From contig JANQNB010000008.1 of assembly GCA_028279755.1 (NCBI GenBank), positions 36,899 to 100,898 of the forward strand: DNA of 64,000 bases, read 5' to 3'. The notes below the pieces were generated by a model. It had not been told where the DNA came from and did no database searches. It saw only the letters and a list, made by a program, of their open reading frames with translations. This DNA comes from Candidatus Nanoarchaeia archaeon (lineage in GTDB: Archaea > Nanobdellota > Nanobdellia > Woesearchaeales > UBA525). Of this stretch, positions 17,878 to 27,843 are shown piece by piece (position 1 is the first letter of the stretch; each line of letters opens with the position of its first letter). The position numbers and the translations under genes are program-made.

Positions 17878-17955
17878 AATCACCACTTATAAGTGGATAA
17901 AAGCGAAATGTTTATAAATGATAACTCCTTATAGACCCATAGACGAGGTGTATGC

Positions 17956-20304
17956 GTGACTGCTCCATTCGACCGAAGGCAATTTCTTGCTGGCGCTGCC
18001 GCTGTAGGCGTTACTACTGCTCTTCCCGGCATTGCTTTAGCAACAGACAGACCTATTCCTCGACCAGTCGCAGCAAGGCAAGTGCAGTCAGAAAAAGATA
18101 TACGAAGCCTGCTCGAAGGACTCCGATGTGTCAGCCCTGGAATCAACCAGGCACTGCGCGAAGAGTCATGGAGACTTGAACGACGCATCCTAGCCGGCGA
18201 AATCCCTGCAGAACACGTGCAGCAGGAACTCGAGAACTTCGAGTACATGCTCGCAACCACAGCACATCAAGGCCTGCAGGAACTCGAGTTCCGACGCCAC
18301 GAATTCCGAGAGATGCGCACAGCCATGCCTGACTACGAGGACCGCAGTCTCAAGGACATGACAACGCTCCACAAAGCCGCGACCGCAGTCCCGGAAATCG
18401 ACGGCTTCATCGCCGCAGCAGCGAACAACGCAGGACTGCACGGCACCAACTGGGGCACGACCGCATGGGTCGCCAACCCGACAGACCAGACAGTCACTGT
18501 CACCTTCTACGCTGGCAACGCCAACGTGCCGGCAAGCACAGATCCGGAAGGATTTTTCCAACGAACACTCGCTCCAGGACAATCAGCACAGATCGAGAAC
18601 ATCATGGCAGGCTTCCCAGGCGTGCCAGCACCAGCAGCGATCTTCTACAAGATCGACGGCGCACCCGCAGACCAGATCGTCATCAACTCACGAACATTCA
18701 CACTCGCACCGCATGGGCAACCAGGATCGCTCGGCCAAGGCATCCCCGGCATGCTCACAAGCGCATTGCCAAACATTGGCCAGAGCCAGATCGCGCCCTT
18801 GACACCAGATCCAGACCTGTATCGTGCCAACGTCGGAGTTTTGAACGCCGCACGTGCACCCACCAACTTCCGCCTCAGGATTCGTGGCAGTGGTGGAGCC
18901 ATTCTCAAAAAGAGAGATTTCACTCTGCCTCCTCTGAGTTGGGTACAGTTCACCAATGTCTTTGATCAGGTCGGCATGGACGCAATTCCCAACGCCTATG
19001 CTGAGCTCATTTCCATGAACGAGGACTGGACAACAAGCGGCACCAACCTCTTCTACATGTATGGAAGCATCGTTGACAATCAGAGCGGCGATCCCACGCT
19101 GAAAAAAGCACAGTGGGATCGGCCAGATGAGAACTACGAAGACTTCATCCCTGCAGTAGCACACTTGCCAGGAGCGATGGGCACCTTCTGGCGAACAGAC
19201 GTCGACACAATCAACTGGCGTGGACCAACAGGGGCCCTGAGCAACTTCATCTACCTGCCTGAAGGCCAGGATAACTGCCCGCCACCGCAAGGCGAAGGCG
19301 TGCTCATGTCCGGCAACGGCTATGTCCACCATCCTGACGTGGTCCTCAGCCTCTTCGGACAGGACAGAAGCAAAGGCGCACTTTGGAATCCCGCTACAAC
19401 AAGCCAGAACCGCTGGAGTCGAACTTATACAGTCGGCGAAAACGGCAGCTTTGGCCAAGGACTCGACGCGCTCGAACGGATCGTTCATGAGATCAAGGGC
19501 GATGACGTCGGCCACATCGTCGGACTTGAACAGACTAGTGCTTTCCGAACCAACGTCGGCCTCGCAAATCCGAGCTGCCAAACATCATTCGTCGTGCTGA
19601 CATACTTCGACAGCGAAGGCAACTTCCTCAAGCAAGATACAAAGGAGTTGGAACCGCACGGCATGTACCAGTTCAACTGGCCGCTCGACAACCTCGGCGA
19701 CGTCGTGAACGGACGCGTCGAGATCCAAAGCGACAACGGCGTGCTCGCCTACGCAAGCCGCGTCGACAACGAAACCGGCGACGCAGCAAGCATGGTCGCG
19801 CAGAGGGTGACGCCGATTAATCTTGACCAGGTTGTTGAGACTTGGATGCAGGAGAAACTTGATCCATTCTTAGATAATTACTTCTGGATTAATGTAGCGG
19901 AATCAGACGATCTTTTCAATGAATCAAGTGCTTGGGGTAATCAACTACTCGCACTTATGTTTGCTGCTTCAGGCTACAGTGGAAGTCTCGATGAGTATAA
20001 GGAAATCTATCAAGGATGGTTTGATGGTAATCCAGACAACAGTGAGATCTGCCGAGATAGAGATCCTGTCTACCTTGATTTCAGAAGCAATCAGCGATGG
20101 GTGGGCATCCATGTTGGAGATCTTTGTAATAGATCAAACAATCCACTGAATGAAGGAGATGAGTTGACCGCTAAGGATGTTGTGAGAGATTTCTTCCGCT
20201 GGCGCTTGTTGACCAAACCTGCAGAGTATGGTGGAGATGCGGCAACTGGCCCCTCCATGGACTTTGATCCGACTTTTGATCAGCAGAATTTCTACCAGCC
20301 ATAG
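17956..20304 (+). CDS. Large Tat-exported protein with repeated beta-sandwich-like modules
   Basis: 782 aa. The start is a GTG with GAGGTG five bases upstream. FDRRQFLAGAAAVG is a strong twin-arginine signal, cleaved near ALA-TD. A helical segment at about 35-135 precedes three divergent repeats whose recurring pattern is G-x-x-G-T-x-W-x-T followed by NP or NxS and a phrase about 100 residues later (for example NNAGLHGTNWGTTAWVANP, HLPGAMGTFWRTDV, QTSAFRTNVGLANPS), reminiscent of DUF5719-like surface repeats. The last 160 residues differ: they are Asp/Asn-rich (DLFNESSAWGNQ) and encoded by clearly more AT-rich DNA from about 19,805. No transmembrane anchor is seen. Function unknown; it sits between the two cysteine-rich paralogues. 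Confidence 0.75.
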   Translation: MTAPFDRRQFLAGAAAVGVTTALPGIALATDRPIPRPVAARQVQSEKDIRSLLEGLRCVSPGINQALREESWRLERRILAGEIPAEHVQQELENFEYMLATTAHQGLQELEFRRHEFREMRTAMPDYEDRSLKDMTTLHKAATAVPEIDGFIAAAANNAGLHGTNWGTTAWVANPTDQTVTVTFYAGNANVPASTDPEGFFQRTLAPGQSAQIENIMAGFPGVPAPAAIFYKIDGAPADQIVINSRTFTLAPHGQPGSLGQGIPGMLTSALPNIGQSQIAPLTPDPDLYRANVGVLNAARAPTNFRLRIRGSGGAILKKRDFTLPPLSWVQFTNVFDQVGMDAIPNAYAELISMNEDWTTSGTNLFYMYGSIVDNQSGDPTLKKAQWDRPDENYEDFIPAVAHLPGAMGTFWRTDVDTINWRGPTGALSNFIYLPEGQDNCPPPQGEGVLMSGNGYVHHPDVVLSLFGQDRSKGALWNPATTSQNRWSRTYTVGENGSFGQGLDALERIVHEIKGDDVGHIVGLEQTSAFRTNVGLANPSCQTSFVVLTYFDSEGNFLKQDTKELEPHGMYQFNWPLDNLGDVVNGRVEIQSDNGVLAYASRVDNETGDAASMVAQRVTPINLDQVVETWMQEKLDPFLDNYFWINVAESDDLFNESSAWGNQLLALMFAASGYSGSLDEYKEIYQGWFDGNPDNSEICRDRDPVYLDFRSNQRWVGIHVGDLCNRSNNPLNEGDELTAKDVVRDFFRWRLLTKPAEYGGDAATGPSMDFDPTFDQQNFYQP

Positions 20305-20364
20305 CATTCCCGGCCACTTTAACATGGCACAACTTTTAAATAGTACAGAATGGGCAAATCCTCT

Positions 20365-23300
20365 ATGAGGAGGGGAGGTTTGCGATTCATTCTGATCATG
20401 TCCTTGTTAAGTCTCACGCTGTTAACATCTTCAATAGCAACATGGTGCTCTGAATGCGATCCTTGGGATACTGTTTGTCTCAACACATGCACTCCAGACC
20501 CAACTTGTGGATCTTTTGGCTGTGAAACGGGAGAAGGTTGCGGCGAAGATTTTCCTTGTCCTGCAGATTGTGGAGCTTGCGAAGGACAGACCTGTCATCC
20601 TACTGGTGGATGTGAATCCGGCACTACATGCACCTCCTGTAACCTCTGTCAAGATATTAACGATGACTGCGATTATCCAGACACTTCTGTTTGCAGTGCG
20701 TACAGCGTGAAGTGGTGTGACAATGATTGTACATGGGAGAATTGCCAGTCTGTAGCGTGCACCCAGGCGTCACATTGCGACGATGGCGATTGCAAGCTTG
20801 ATGCGTGCGACACGGGGAGCACTGGTTCGTATGTCTGCTACGATACCAGTTCGAACCGACCGAATGGATTTGGATGCACGGTTCCAGTGACTGGAAATTG
20901 TGAATATGGTACGTGCAAACAATCGTGTTCGAACCTGGCCGACAGTTTCTGCGAACCACCGACACCTCCGAACAGTGACTTGCATGACAGCTATTATTGT
21001 GCCGGAACAGAAAAATGCTACACGTGCGATGATGGCTACTCGTGGGACGGGAGTAACTGTGTTCAGGATTGCGTGAGCACATGCACGAGTGGCCAAGTCG
21101 GACAAACACAATGCAAGCCCTTGAATCCTGACGTGGTACAGACGTGCAACGTCATCCAGGCCGGCTGTTACAAATGGCAAGACACGACTGACTGCTCAAC
21201 ACAAGGAAAGACGTGTATCAATGGTGCATGCGACTATGACTGCAGTGGCTATGATGAATGCACTGTGCAAAGCGCAACCCGCTGCAGTTCCAATACACAA
21301 CAGACGTGCGGTTATCACGGCAGCAATTGCCTCTACTGGGCTGGCAATGTTGATTGCACAGCCTTGCCGCCTGGCTATGACGCGACGTGCTGGTCTGGAA
21401 GTTGCACGAGCAACACGTGCAGCGAGACCTTCTACGACGGCATCGACTGCAACTACGACGACGGCGATGGCGACCTGACAGATGGTCATTGCGATCAGGG
21501 CTATTGTGTCGAGGACAGTTGTGTCCCTGACTGCACCGGCCTGCAATGCGGGCCAGATCCGGTATGCCAGACCAGCTGCGGCACGTGCACTGACCCGCGG
21601 CATCCGAACTGCCAAGGTGGCTCGTGCGTCTGCTTCTCTGACACCGAATGCGGCGCTGGTTACGTCTGCAACGCGACCGGCAATTGCGTCGCGTGCACGT
21701 CCTGCACCGGCGGCGAACCTTACTGCAACGGGAACACGCTCTACACCTGCAATCAGGGCTGCCAGGAATCAAGCGCGTGCGGCACGAACGAAGGGTGCTG
21801 CGGCGTCATCGGCCAGGGCAGTTGCGACAGCCTCACCGGCAATCCCTGGTGTGGTGCGTGCAGCGTCACGTGTACGCCGCCAGAGTATTGCCAGGACATC
21901 GGCGGCTGGCAGTGCAGCGACTGCATCCAATGCACTTTCCAGGATCCCTATTGCGACGGTGACCAATTGGTCGAGTGCAGCGGCGGGTGCGAAGAACGGA
22001 CGACGTGCACCAACGGTTGCAACTCCGGAGCGAACCCGCCAGCGTGCTACCCGGCAGCGCAAGTCTCCCTGACTTCAAACAACATGAACCCACCGGTGAA
22101 CACGCCCTTCACCCTCACTGCGACTGTGATCAACGGCATCGAGAACATCGACCTGTACGTCGACGATTCCTATGTCACGACAGAACCATGCATTGGCAAC
22201 ATGCAGAGCTGCAGCGCGGAGTTCGACCGAGCAGAATCAGCCGCAAACCTCTACGTGTACAAGGTAGTGCACCAGAACAGCCAGGCGAACGCCCAGCTGA
22301 GCATCCCGGTATGCGCACCAGCATGCAGTGCAGCGAGCACAACGTGCGGGCAACAAGTCGTGCCGAGCAACGGCTGCGGCTCGTGCGGCCAACTCTACGG
22401 CTCGAACTGCGTCGGGGATCCCGGCGGCCCAATCTGCTACCCTGACAACACGCCTGGCGCTGGCTGCGTGAACTGTACAGTGAACAACGCGCAAGGCGAG
22501 TGCAATGCCAACCAAGTCTGCATCAACTTCGACTGCAAGGCCTGCACTGACGACATTCCTGAAGAGGGCGACGTCGACTGCGGCGACATCTGGCAAGGCT
22601 ACGACTGCTCAGGATCTTACCACGTCGTCACCGGAACGAAATGCGCCGACCCCTTCCAGTTCTGCAATTCCAACGACCAATGCCAGGACCCGCAGATCGC
22701 GATCGATCCAGCCCCGGCGAGCGTGGACGCGCACCCCGCAACGCCGTTCACTGTCGCCTTCGAGATCACGCCAGACCACGCAGACTTCGGCCTGAACGTC
22801 GTGGGCTGGCCGCACGACGCGACCTATGGCGACGGCTCGCCACGCACAGTCTCGTACACGCCAGGACACACAGAAACAGGAAGCCATGTCATGGACGTCC
22901 AGGTGTACAAAGGAACGCTTGGCGACATCTGGGGACAGGTGAGCGTGAACGTGGACGTGAGCTGTAACCCTGGCGCGAACAGCTACTATCGCTACTGCTG
23001 CGACGTCGCGAGCACGTCCTATCCGCATTATCTTCCTGACGGCACGACCTGCACGCCCGACGGCATGGATCCAGGAGAGACCTGGTGGTGCCAGGCCGGC
23101 TTGTGCGAGCAATACTGCCAGGACAACGCGGCACAGCACTGCCACGGCGACATCATCTACTGGTATGACAGCTGCGGCAATCGCCAGGACAATTTTGTCC
23201 AGGACTGCTCCGCTTCCGGTCAGGTCTGCACTGAAGACGTGAGCGGACAGCCCCAATGCGAGGATCCGCCGACAACCTGCACTGGTGAGTACCGCTACGA

Positions 23301-24558
23301 ATGCCGCGGCCAGGAAGCAGTGAAGATCGACCTCGGCTGCGGCCTGGTGACAATCATCGACACCTGCGAGAGCGACGAAGTCTGCGAGGTGAGCGATGAC
23401 GACGCCTGGTGCCGACAGATGGGCGCATGCGAAGACCAGCCCGGCACAGTGCAATGCGGCGACGACTGCATCGACCCACTCACCGACCGGGACCATTGCG
23501 GCAATTGCTACAACGGCTGCGGCACGAACGAGCAATGCGTGGACGGCATGTGCGAACTCATCCCTGGCTGCCACGTCATCTGCGACAGCCACGACGACTG
23601 CGAAGAAGACTTCATCTGCGTCAATGGCGGGCATTGCACCCTGAGCCATTGCGAACCAGTGGACGTGCTCAACCAGAACGAAACCAATGTCGAGTACCTG
23701 GCGACAGAACTCCTGCGCAACGGCCTGGTCCAGGTCGAGACCAGGCTGCTCCTGGACGAATTCACCTTCGATGTCACCAACCTCGGCCCAGAGCCGCTGA
23801 CCAACGTGACGATCACGACAGAATTCAAAAAGCTCATCGCAGCCCATGCCAACCAGCTCAATGTCCGCGGCGTTGACTACGACGTGCTGAACGAGGATCC
23901 CATTCTCAGGTTCAAGATCGACGAACTGGAAGACTCATACCAGTTCAAGGTGCGCGCAGACCACGCTCTTGACCAGAGCCACATCAACTTTGTGAACATC
24001 CTCGACGTGCTCTACCTCTTCCCCGACCTGCTCAGCGCATGGAACGAGACCAAAGACGCGCTCACCATTGGCCTGAACAGCGAGTACGACGGCGAGCAGA
24101 CGACTTTCCATCTGACATTGAACCCTGACAAGGGTCTCGGTGGATTGTCTGTACCGCTCGACATCCCAAAATGCATGGCAAGCTACGTGGACCAGATGGA
24201 CCTGAAAGGGAATTACCGCGTCGTGAAGGACGATCCCTTGATTGTCTGGCAGTTCGACGAGCTGAACAAGGCGACAGAGATCACGTTCAGCGTTCCCGGC
24301 GACATCGACGAGGACTGCAAAGCGCAACTGAAAGCCATGGCCATCGCGCAACGGATCGGCAAGCCATTGAATCCCTGGCTCAGCCTCCTGCTCATCCCGG
24401 TCATCGGCATCCTCCTCATCTTCTTCCAGCGCTTCACGCCGCAGAGCGTGGGCCGCGAGAAACTGAGCAAGCGCGAATTCCTCGCACTCGCCAAACAGCA
24501 AGGCCAGAGCGACGACGACGCGCTCAGGGAGTGGCAGGATTATAAACGACGATTCTAG
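20365..24558 (+). CDS. Giant secreted cysteine-rich surface protein, C-terminally membrane-anchored
   Basis: About 1397 aa. Signal peptide 1-27, then cysteine-rich modules to about 570 (for example CTSCTGGEPYCNGNTLYTC and the similar CIQCTFQDPYCDGDQLVEC), an Ig-like domain (about 575-650), more Cys modules, a second Ig-like or PKD-like domain (about 785-875), Cys modules similar to those of the 814-aa protein, a non-Cys domain, a membrane span near 1335-1355 and a cytoplasmic tail (SKREFLALAKQQG). The C-terminal 160 residues are shared with 13429-15873. The TATA element CTTTTAAATA is 28 bases before the ATG at 20365; another ATG at 20350 would add five residues. The first 400 bases are AT-richer than the rest. 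Confidence 0.82.
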   Translation: MRRGGLRFILIMSLLSLTLLTSSIATWCSECDPWDTVCLNTCTPDPTCGSFGCETGEGCGEDFPCPADCGACEGQTCHPTGGCESGTTCTSCNLCQDINDDCDYPDTSVCSAYSVKWCDNDCTWENCQSVACTQASHCDDGDCKLDACDTGSTGSYVCYDTSSNRPNGFGCTVPVTGNCEYGTCKQSCSNLADSFCEPPTPPNSDLHDSYYCAGTEKCYTCDDGYSWDGSNCVQDCVSTCTSGQVGQTQCKPLNPDVVQTCNVIQAGCYKWQDTTDCSTQGKTCINGACDYDCSGYDECTVQSATRCSSNTQQTCGYHGSNCLYWAGNVDCTALPPGYDATCWSGSCTSNTCSETFYDGIDCNYDDGDGDLTDGHCDQGYCVEDSCVPDCTGLQCGPDPVCQTSCGTCTDPRHPNCQGGSCVCFSDTECGAGYVCNATGNCVACTSCTGGEPYCNGNTLYTCNQGCQESSACGTNEGCCGVIGQGSCDSLTGNPWCGACSVTCTPPEYCQDIGGWQCSDCIQCTFQDPYCDGDQLVECSGGCEERTTCTNGCNSGANPPACYPAAQVSLTSNNMNPPVNTPFTLTATVINGIENIDLYVDDSYVTTEPCIGNMQSCSAEFDRAESAANLYVYKVVHQNSQANAQLSIPVCAPACSAASTTCGQQVVPSNGCGSCGQLYGSNCVGDPGGPICYPDNTPGAGCVNCTVNNAQGECNANQVCINFDCKACTDDIPEEGDVDCGDIWQGYDCSGSYHVVTGTKCADPFQFCNSNDQCQDPQIAIDPAPASVDAHPATPFTVAFEITPDHADFGLNVVGWPHDATYGDGSPRTVSYTPGHTETGSHVMDVQVYKGTLGDIWGQVSVNVDVSCNPGANSYYRYCCDVASTSYPHYLPDGTTCTPDGMDPGETWWCQAGLCEQYCQDNAAQHCHGDIIYWYDSCGNRQDNFVQDCSASGQVCTEDVSGQPQCEDPPTTCTGEYRYECRGQEAVKIDLGCGLVTIIDTCESDEVCEVSDDDAWCRQMGACEDQPGTVQCGDDCIDPLTDRDHCGNCYNGCGTNEQCVDGMCELIPGCHVICDSHDDCEEDFICVNGGHCTLSHCEPVDVLNQNETNVEYLATELLRNGLVQVETRLLLDEFTFDVTNLGPEPLTNVTITTEFKKLIAAHANQLNVRGVDYDVLNEDPILRFKIDELEDSYQFKVRADHALDQSHINFVNILDVLYLFPDLLSAWNETKDALTIGLNSEYDGEQTTFHLTLNPDKGLGGLSVPLDIPKCMASYVDQMDLKGNYRVVKDDPLIVWQFDELNKATEITFSVPGDIDEDCKAQLKAMAIAQRIGKPLNPWLSLLLIPVIGILLIFFQRFTPQSVGREKLSKREFLALAKQQGQSDDDALREWQDYKRRF

Positions 24559-24748
24559 ATTTGTAATCTCTCGTAAGAATTACGCTTGCTTCATCAGCTT
24601 TCCTGTAGGAGATTTGAGCTTGTCGCAGCGTCTCAGAAGGAATAAAATACGGTCGTGCTCCGAGCAATGCGAGAGCAATTCCTGCAACAATAAATCCTGT
24701 ACGTCTCGGGTCTTTTGCCACACTTCCAACCGTGATTCTGTTATTCAT
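24524..24748 (-). CDS. Small putative membrane protein
   Basis: 74 aa from the ATG at 24748 (MNNRITVGSVAKD). One membrane span (RTGFIVAGIALALLGARPYF) followed by a charged tail (YRKADEASVILTRDYKSRI). The frame stays open upstream to a TTG at 24844, but a TATA-like GGTTTATATG near 24816-24826 argues for a start downstream of it. It overlaps the end of the giant surface gene by 35 bases, tail to tail. The call rests only on the open frame, the hydrophobic segment and the promoter. Confidence 0.4.
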   Translation of the reverse strand: MNNRITVGSVAKDPRRTGFIVAGIALALLGARPYFIPSETLRQAQISYRKADEASVILTRDYKSRIVVYNPATP

Positions 24749-24901
24749 ATGATTTCTTTCTTGAATCACGGAATCTTTCTGCGTAGCAACAGAATATCCC
24801 CGTATTGGGTCTTGCGCATATAAACCTGAAGGTTTTCCGCCCAAAACATTTAAATACCTCCTCGTCGATTGCTCCTGTGTCAGACTCCAAGGGTGGTATC
24901 C

Positions 24902-25168
24902 ATGCTGAAAATGAAGCGCATTAGCGAAACCTACGAAATGAAGGTCTTTACCGACACCGGCGACTACTTCGGCGACGTCGAGGAATCAATCGTGACAGCG
25001 AACAAGATCTTCGGCTGGAGAGTGCGCGCAACAAAGAACAGCTTCCTCAACAAGGTCCTGGGCAGCGCGAAAGGCGTGATCGTCCCGCACCAGCTCGTCA
25101 AGAGCATCGGCGACATCATGATCATCAACAAGAGCGCCGTTCCAAGTTATAATCCGGACGAGGAATAA
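24902..25168 (+). CDS. PRC-barrel domain protein
   Basis: 88 aa. The pattern EMKVFTDTGDYFGDVEES followed by VIVPHQLVKSIGDIMIIN is the small beta-barrel seen in PRC-barrel proteins, which in archaea include CdpB/CdpA-linked cell-division factors and RimM-like proteins. GGGTGGT lies about five bases before the ATG and CATTTAAATACC near 24847-24858 could be its TATA box, giving a leader of about 25-30 bases. Whether it belongs to the cell-division group is not known from this sequence. Confidence 0.78.
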   Translation: MLKMKRISETYEMKVFTDTGDYFGDVEESIVTANKIFGWRVRATKNSFLNKVLGSAKGVIVPHQLVKSIGDIMIINKSAVPSYNPDEE

Positions 25169-25169
25169 A

Positions 25170-26225
25170 CTAATATTCTATCAATCTCCCTAAGCGACCT
25201 AGCGCATAGCGTTCTTCCTGCGCAAACTGTTCAGTAATACTGCCCCGGGTCAGACGCATCATGATGCCCAGCAGGTAGCTTTTCTCATGCTTCTGCAAGA
25301 AACGTGGTTTCTCCCCGTCAAGCATGACGACTGTGCGGTTCATGTTCGCATGCACGTCGAACATCCTGCGACGCCAGCGAATGACAGGCGAATATTTTCT
25401 CGGAATGGTATTGCCCCGGTCTTGGGAATAGCGGATGACCTTGTCGAGCTGCGCCCATTGCTCTGCAGTCACGATCTCAAGTTCGCCACAGAGATCCTCC
25501 TGTTCCTCTGACGGTTGTCCAGCGTGGAGGACTTGATTGTATGTGCTGCCTGTCCGCCACTTGAGACGACGCCAGACCCGTCCAATGTGGCGTTTGTCGA
25601 ACACATGCGGAACATGATACACTGCTCCCTTGTGCGTCCTTGGTTGTCGGCGTGACGGCACTTTGCTGAAATATGCCATGCCATTCCTTGCCAGTCGCTC
25701 GTCGAGATGCTCATCTTCCAATACCGGAAGCGGTCGGACTTCACGACCGATCCTCAAGAACTGGAGTGCGGGAGTCTCCTTTGGATGCTTATGGCGGTCA
25801 TACCAGCTCAGCACAGCTCGCTCGAGCATTTCCTGCCAGGTCGTCCGCATGTATGTATTGTCTGTACCAGGGATGCGCCACTTGAAGCCGATTGGCACTG
25901 GCTCGCTCAACGATAATGGAAAGTGCTCCATGAGCAGTTCAAAAGGCGTTGCGATGTCAGGACTTGTCAATCCCGGACGTTCTTCCTCACGCAACTCAAG
26001 ATAATTGCCGTAGCGCACCTTGGCTTTGGAATCAGCAGAGCCAGTATTGGCCTCGACCTCAAGCGGGATTCTGACGATGAGCACTTCCGGATGGCGCATG
26101 TGATCCATGAGAATCCGGGCAATCCCGATCGGGTTCTGGCGCGGATACGTGTATTCCGGCTGCTTGAGCAGCTGGGGAATGCTTGGAGGATCGAACAGGA
26201 CCCGTTTTCTGCCGCGATGTGCCAT
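25170..26225 (-). CDS. Hypothetical protein, basic
   Basis: 351 aa, not recognised, soluble, rich in Arg, His and Trp. Conspicuous segments are YHVPHVFDKRHIGRVWRRLKW near residue 205 and IPRKYSPVIRWRRRMFDVH near 280. The abundance of basic and aromatic residues suggests nucleic-acid binding (inference). It lies tail to tail with the PRC-barrel gene with a one-base gap. Confidence 0.6.
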   Translation of the reverse strand: MAHRGRKRVLFDPPSIPQLLKQPEYTYPRQNPIGIARILMDHMRHPEVLIVRIPLEVEANTGSADSKAKVRYGNYLELREEERPGLTSPDIATPFELLMEHFPLSLSEPVPIGFKWRIPGTDNTYMRTTWQEMLERAVLSWYDRHKHPKETPALQFLRIGREVRPLPVLEDEHLDERLARNGMAYFSKVPSRRQPRTHKGAVYHVPHVFDKRHIGRVWRRLKWRTGSTYNQVLHAGQPSEEQEDLCGELEIVTAEQWAQLDKVIRYSQDRGNTIPRKYSPVIRWRRRMFDVHANMNRTVVMLDGEKPRFLQKHEKSYLLGIMMRLTRGSITEQFAQEERYALGRLGRLIEY

Positions 26226-26355
26226 ACTCTCAGGAATCCTTTGCGCTTTATCTGCCTTTCCTTGTATATGCTGAATTCAGCCTCTCTGGCGGCTCTCCAC
26301 AGCTTTTGCAGGGCGTCCGGCAACACTTTTAAACCCCTTCTGCCCACTGGAGGCC

Positions 26356-27843
26356 ATGCAGGCAAAGACCAAGTATGCCGTCGCGCTCGTCGTGCTCACG
26401 CTCATCGTGTTCGCGCTCCGGCTCGTGGTGAGCTTCCAGGTGGCAGAACCGAGCTATGAGAGCTACTTCGCCCTGGTGCAAGCTGATAGCATCCGTGAGA
26501 ACGGCCTGCCGCGATACGACGATCCGTTCAGCTATCAAGGGCGCCGCTTCGCCTTCGACCCTGGTTTCCATTACGTCATCGCTGCCGCAACGCTTCTCGT
26601 GCCAGAGCAGCTGGCTGTGAAAATCCTGCCCAACCTCTTCATGGCGCTTCTCGTTCCGCTTGTCTATCTCATCGGCCATAACCTCACGAAGAACCGGCCG
26701 GTCAGCCTGCTCACCAGCCTCTTCGCAGGCCTGAGCCCTGCCTTGTTCATCACTGGCATCAACGAAGCCACGTCGATGAGCCTGGCACTGCCTGTCATGG
26801 CAGCATTGCTTCTCGCGCTCCTCGATCTTGAACAGCACCCGCGGAGAGCCTTGCTCCTGACAGCAGCGCTCACGCTGTTGAGCCCGCTCATCTGGCTCGT
26901 CCTCCTCGCAGAACTCGTCTACCTCCTCATCCTCGCGGCAGAGCGCCTGAATATCACCCTTGCCCACCTCGAGATTGCGTTCGTCACCCTGCTCATGGCA
27001 GCGTGGTACACGCTCATCACGTACAAGGAAGCGCTCTACCGGCACGGCTTCGCCATCCTTTCCGAAAGCCTGCCAGCCACGGTGCGTGCTGCAACTTTCG
27101 AACAGTTCACGCTCCTGGCAATGCTCTACGCCGTCGGCATCGTGCCCTTGGCGCTGGGCGCATTCGCGCTCTACTACAGCACGTTCGAACAGCGCAACCG
27201 GAAAGTGCTCTTTGTCGCGAGCTTGGGACTTGTCGCGCTGCTCATGGCAGTGGTGCAGCAATTGCCCCTCGAGCCTGCGCTGATCCTGCTCAGCCTCGTC
27301 TTCGTCATCCTGGCAGCGCCAGGCAGCAGCGCAGTCCTGCGCTACTTCAGGCAGACACGGTTCAACTCTGTCAACGCCGCGCTCGTCACGATCGTCGTCC
27401 TCTTCTTCCTGCTCACCAGCCTCTTACCAGCATTGGTGCAGGGCATCTATCCTGGAAGCAGCCCGACACCGGACGAGCTCGCAGCTGCAGAATGGCTCGG
27501 CACGACAAGCGAGGACAGCGTCATCCTGGCAGCGCCGCGCAACGGCTTCCTCCTCAACCACGTCGCGCAACGGCAATACGTCGCTGACGAGGCCTACCTG
27601 CTCAGCACGAATCCGGACGAGATACTCAGCGACATCGACACGATCTACACGACGCCTGGAAAAGTAGCAGCGACTGAGCTGGCAGAGAAGTACCAGGCGA
27701 GCCATATCCTCGTCGGCCCGGTCGAGAATGACCAGTACGACCAGATCGGCATTATCCTTGAGGACGAATGTTTCCCTCGCCTCTACCAGAACAGCAGGGT
27801 CATCGTCCTCGGCGTGGCCTGCCGGACAGAGGTGGGATCATGA
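26356..27843 (+). CDS. Multi-pass membrane protein, GT-C (STT3/PMT-like) candidate
   Basis: 495 aa with about eleven to thirteen membrane spans. The first outer loop, SYESYFALVQADSIRENGLPRYDDP, has the acidic, aromatic pattern of GT-C glycosyltransferases (an acidic pair near the first loop), and the C-terminal soluble part (AEWLGTTSEDSVILAAPRNGFL) resembles the outer domain of STT3-like proteins. Such enzymes move sugars from polyprenyl-phosphate carriers. TATA CACTTTTAAAC lies 26 bases before the ATG. It starts a run of five genes and overlaps the next start by ATGA. Donor and acceptor are unknown; no WWD-type motif was seen, so oligosaccharyltransferase activity is not claimed. Confidence 0.68.
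   Translation: MQAKTKYAVALVVLTLIVFALRLVVSFQVAEPSYESYFALVQADSIRENGLPRYDDPFSYQGRRFAFDPGFHYVIAAATLLVPEQLAVKILPNLFMALLVPLVYLIGHNLTKNRPVSLLTSLFAGLSPALFITGINEATSMSLALPVMAALLLALLDLEQHPRRALLLTAALTLLSPLIWLVLLAELVYLLILAAERLNITLAHLEIAFVTLLMAAWYTLITYKEALYRHGFAILSESLPATVRAATFEQFTLLAMLYAVGIVPLALGAFALYYSTFEQRNRKVLFVASLGLVALLMAVVQQLPLEPALILLSLVFVILAAPGSSAVLRYFRQTRFNSVNAALVTIVVLFFLLTSLLPALVQGIYPGSSPTPDELAAAEWLGTTSEDSVILAAPRNGFLLNHVAQRQYVADEAYLLSTNPDEILSDIDTIYTTPGKVAATELAEKYQASHILVGPVENDQYDQIGIILEDECFPRLYQNSRVIVLGVACRTEVGS

Noticed and set aside
22609..23847. 412-codon open frame on the minus strand
   Set aside because: It lies fully inside the giant cysteine-rich gene on the other strand, has no promoter, and its Val/Ala/His-rich translation is typical of an antisense shadow in GC-rich DNA. 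Similar shadows at 2531-3385, 26329-27261, 42006-42956, 42969-43658 and 46771-47490 were dropped for the same reason.
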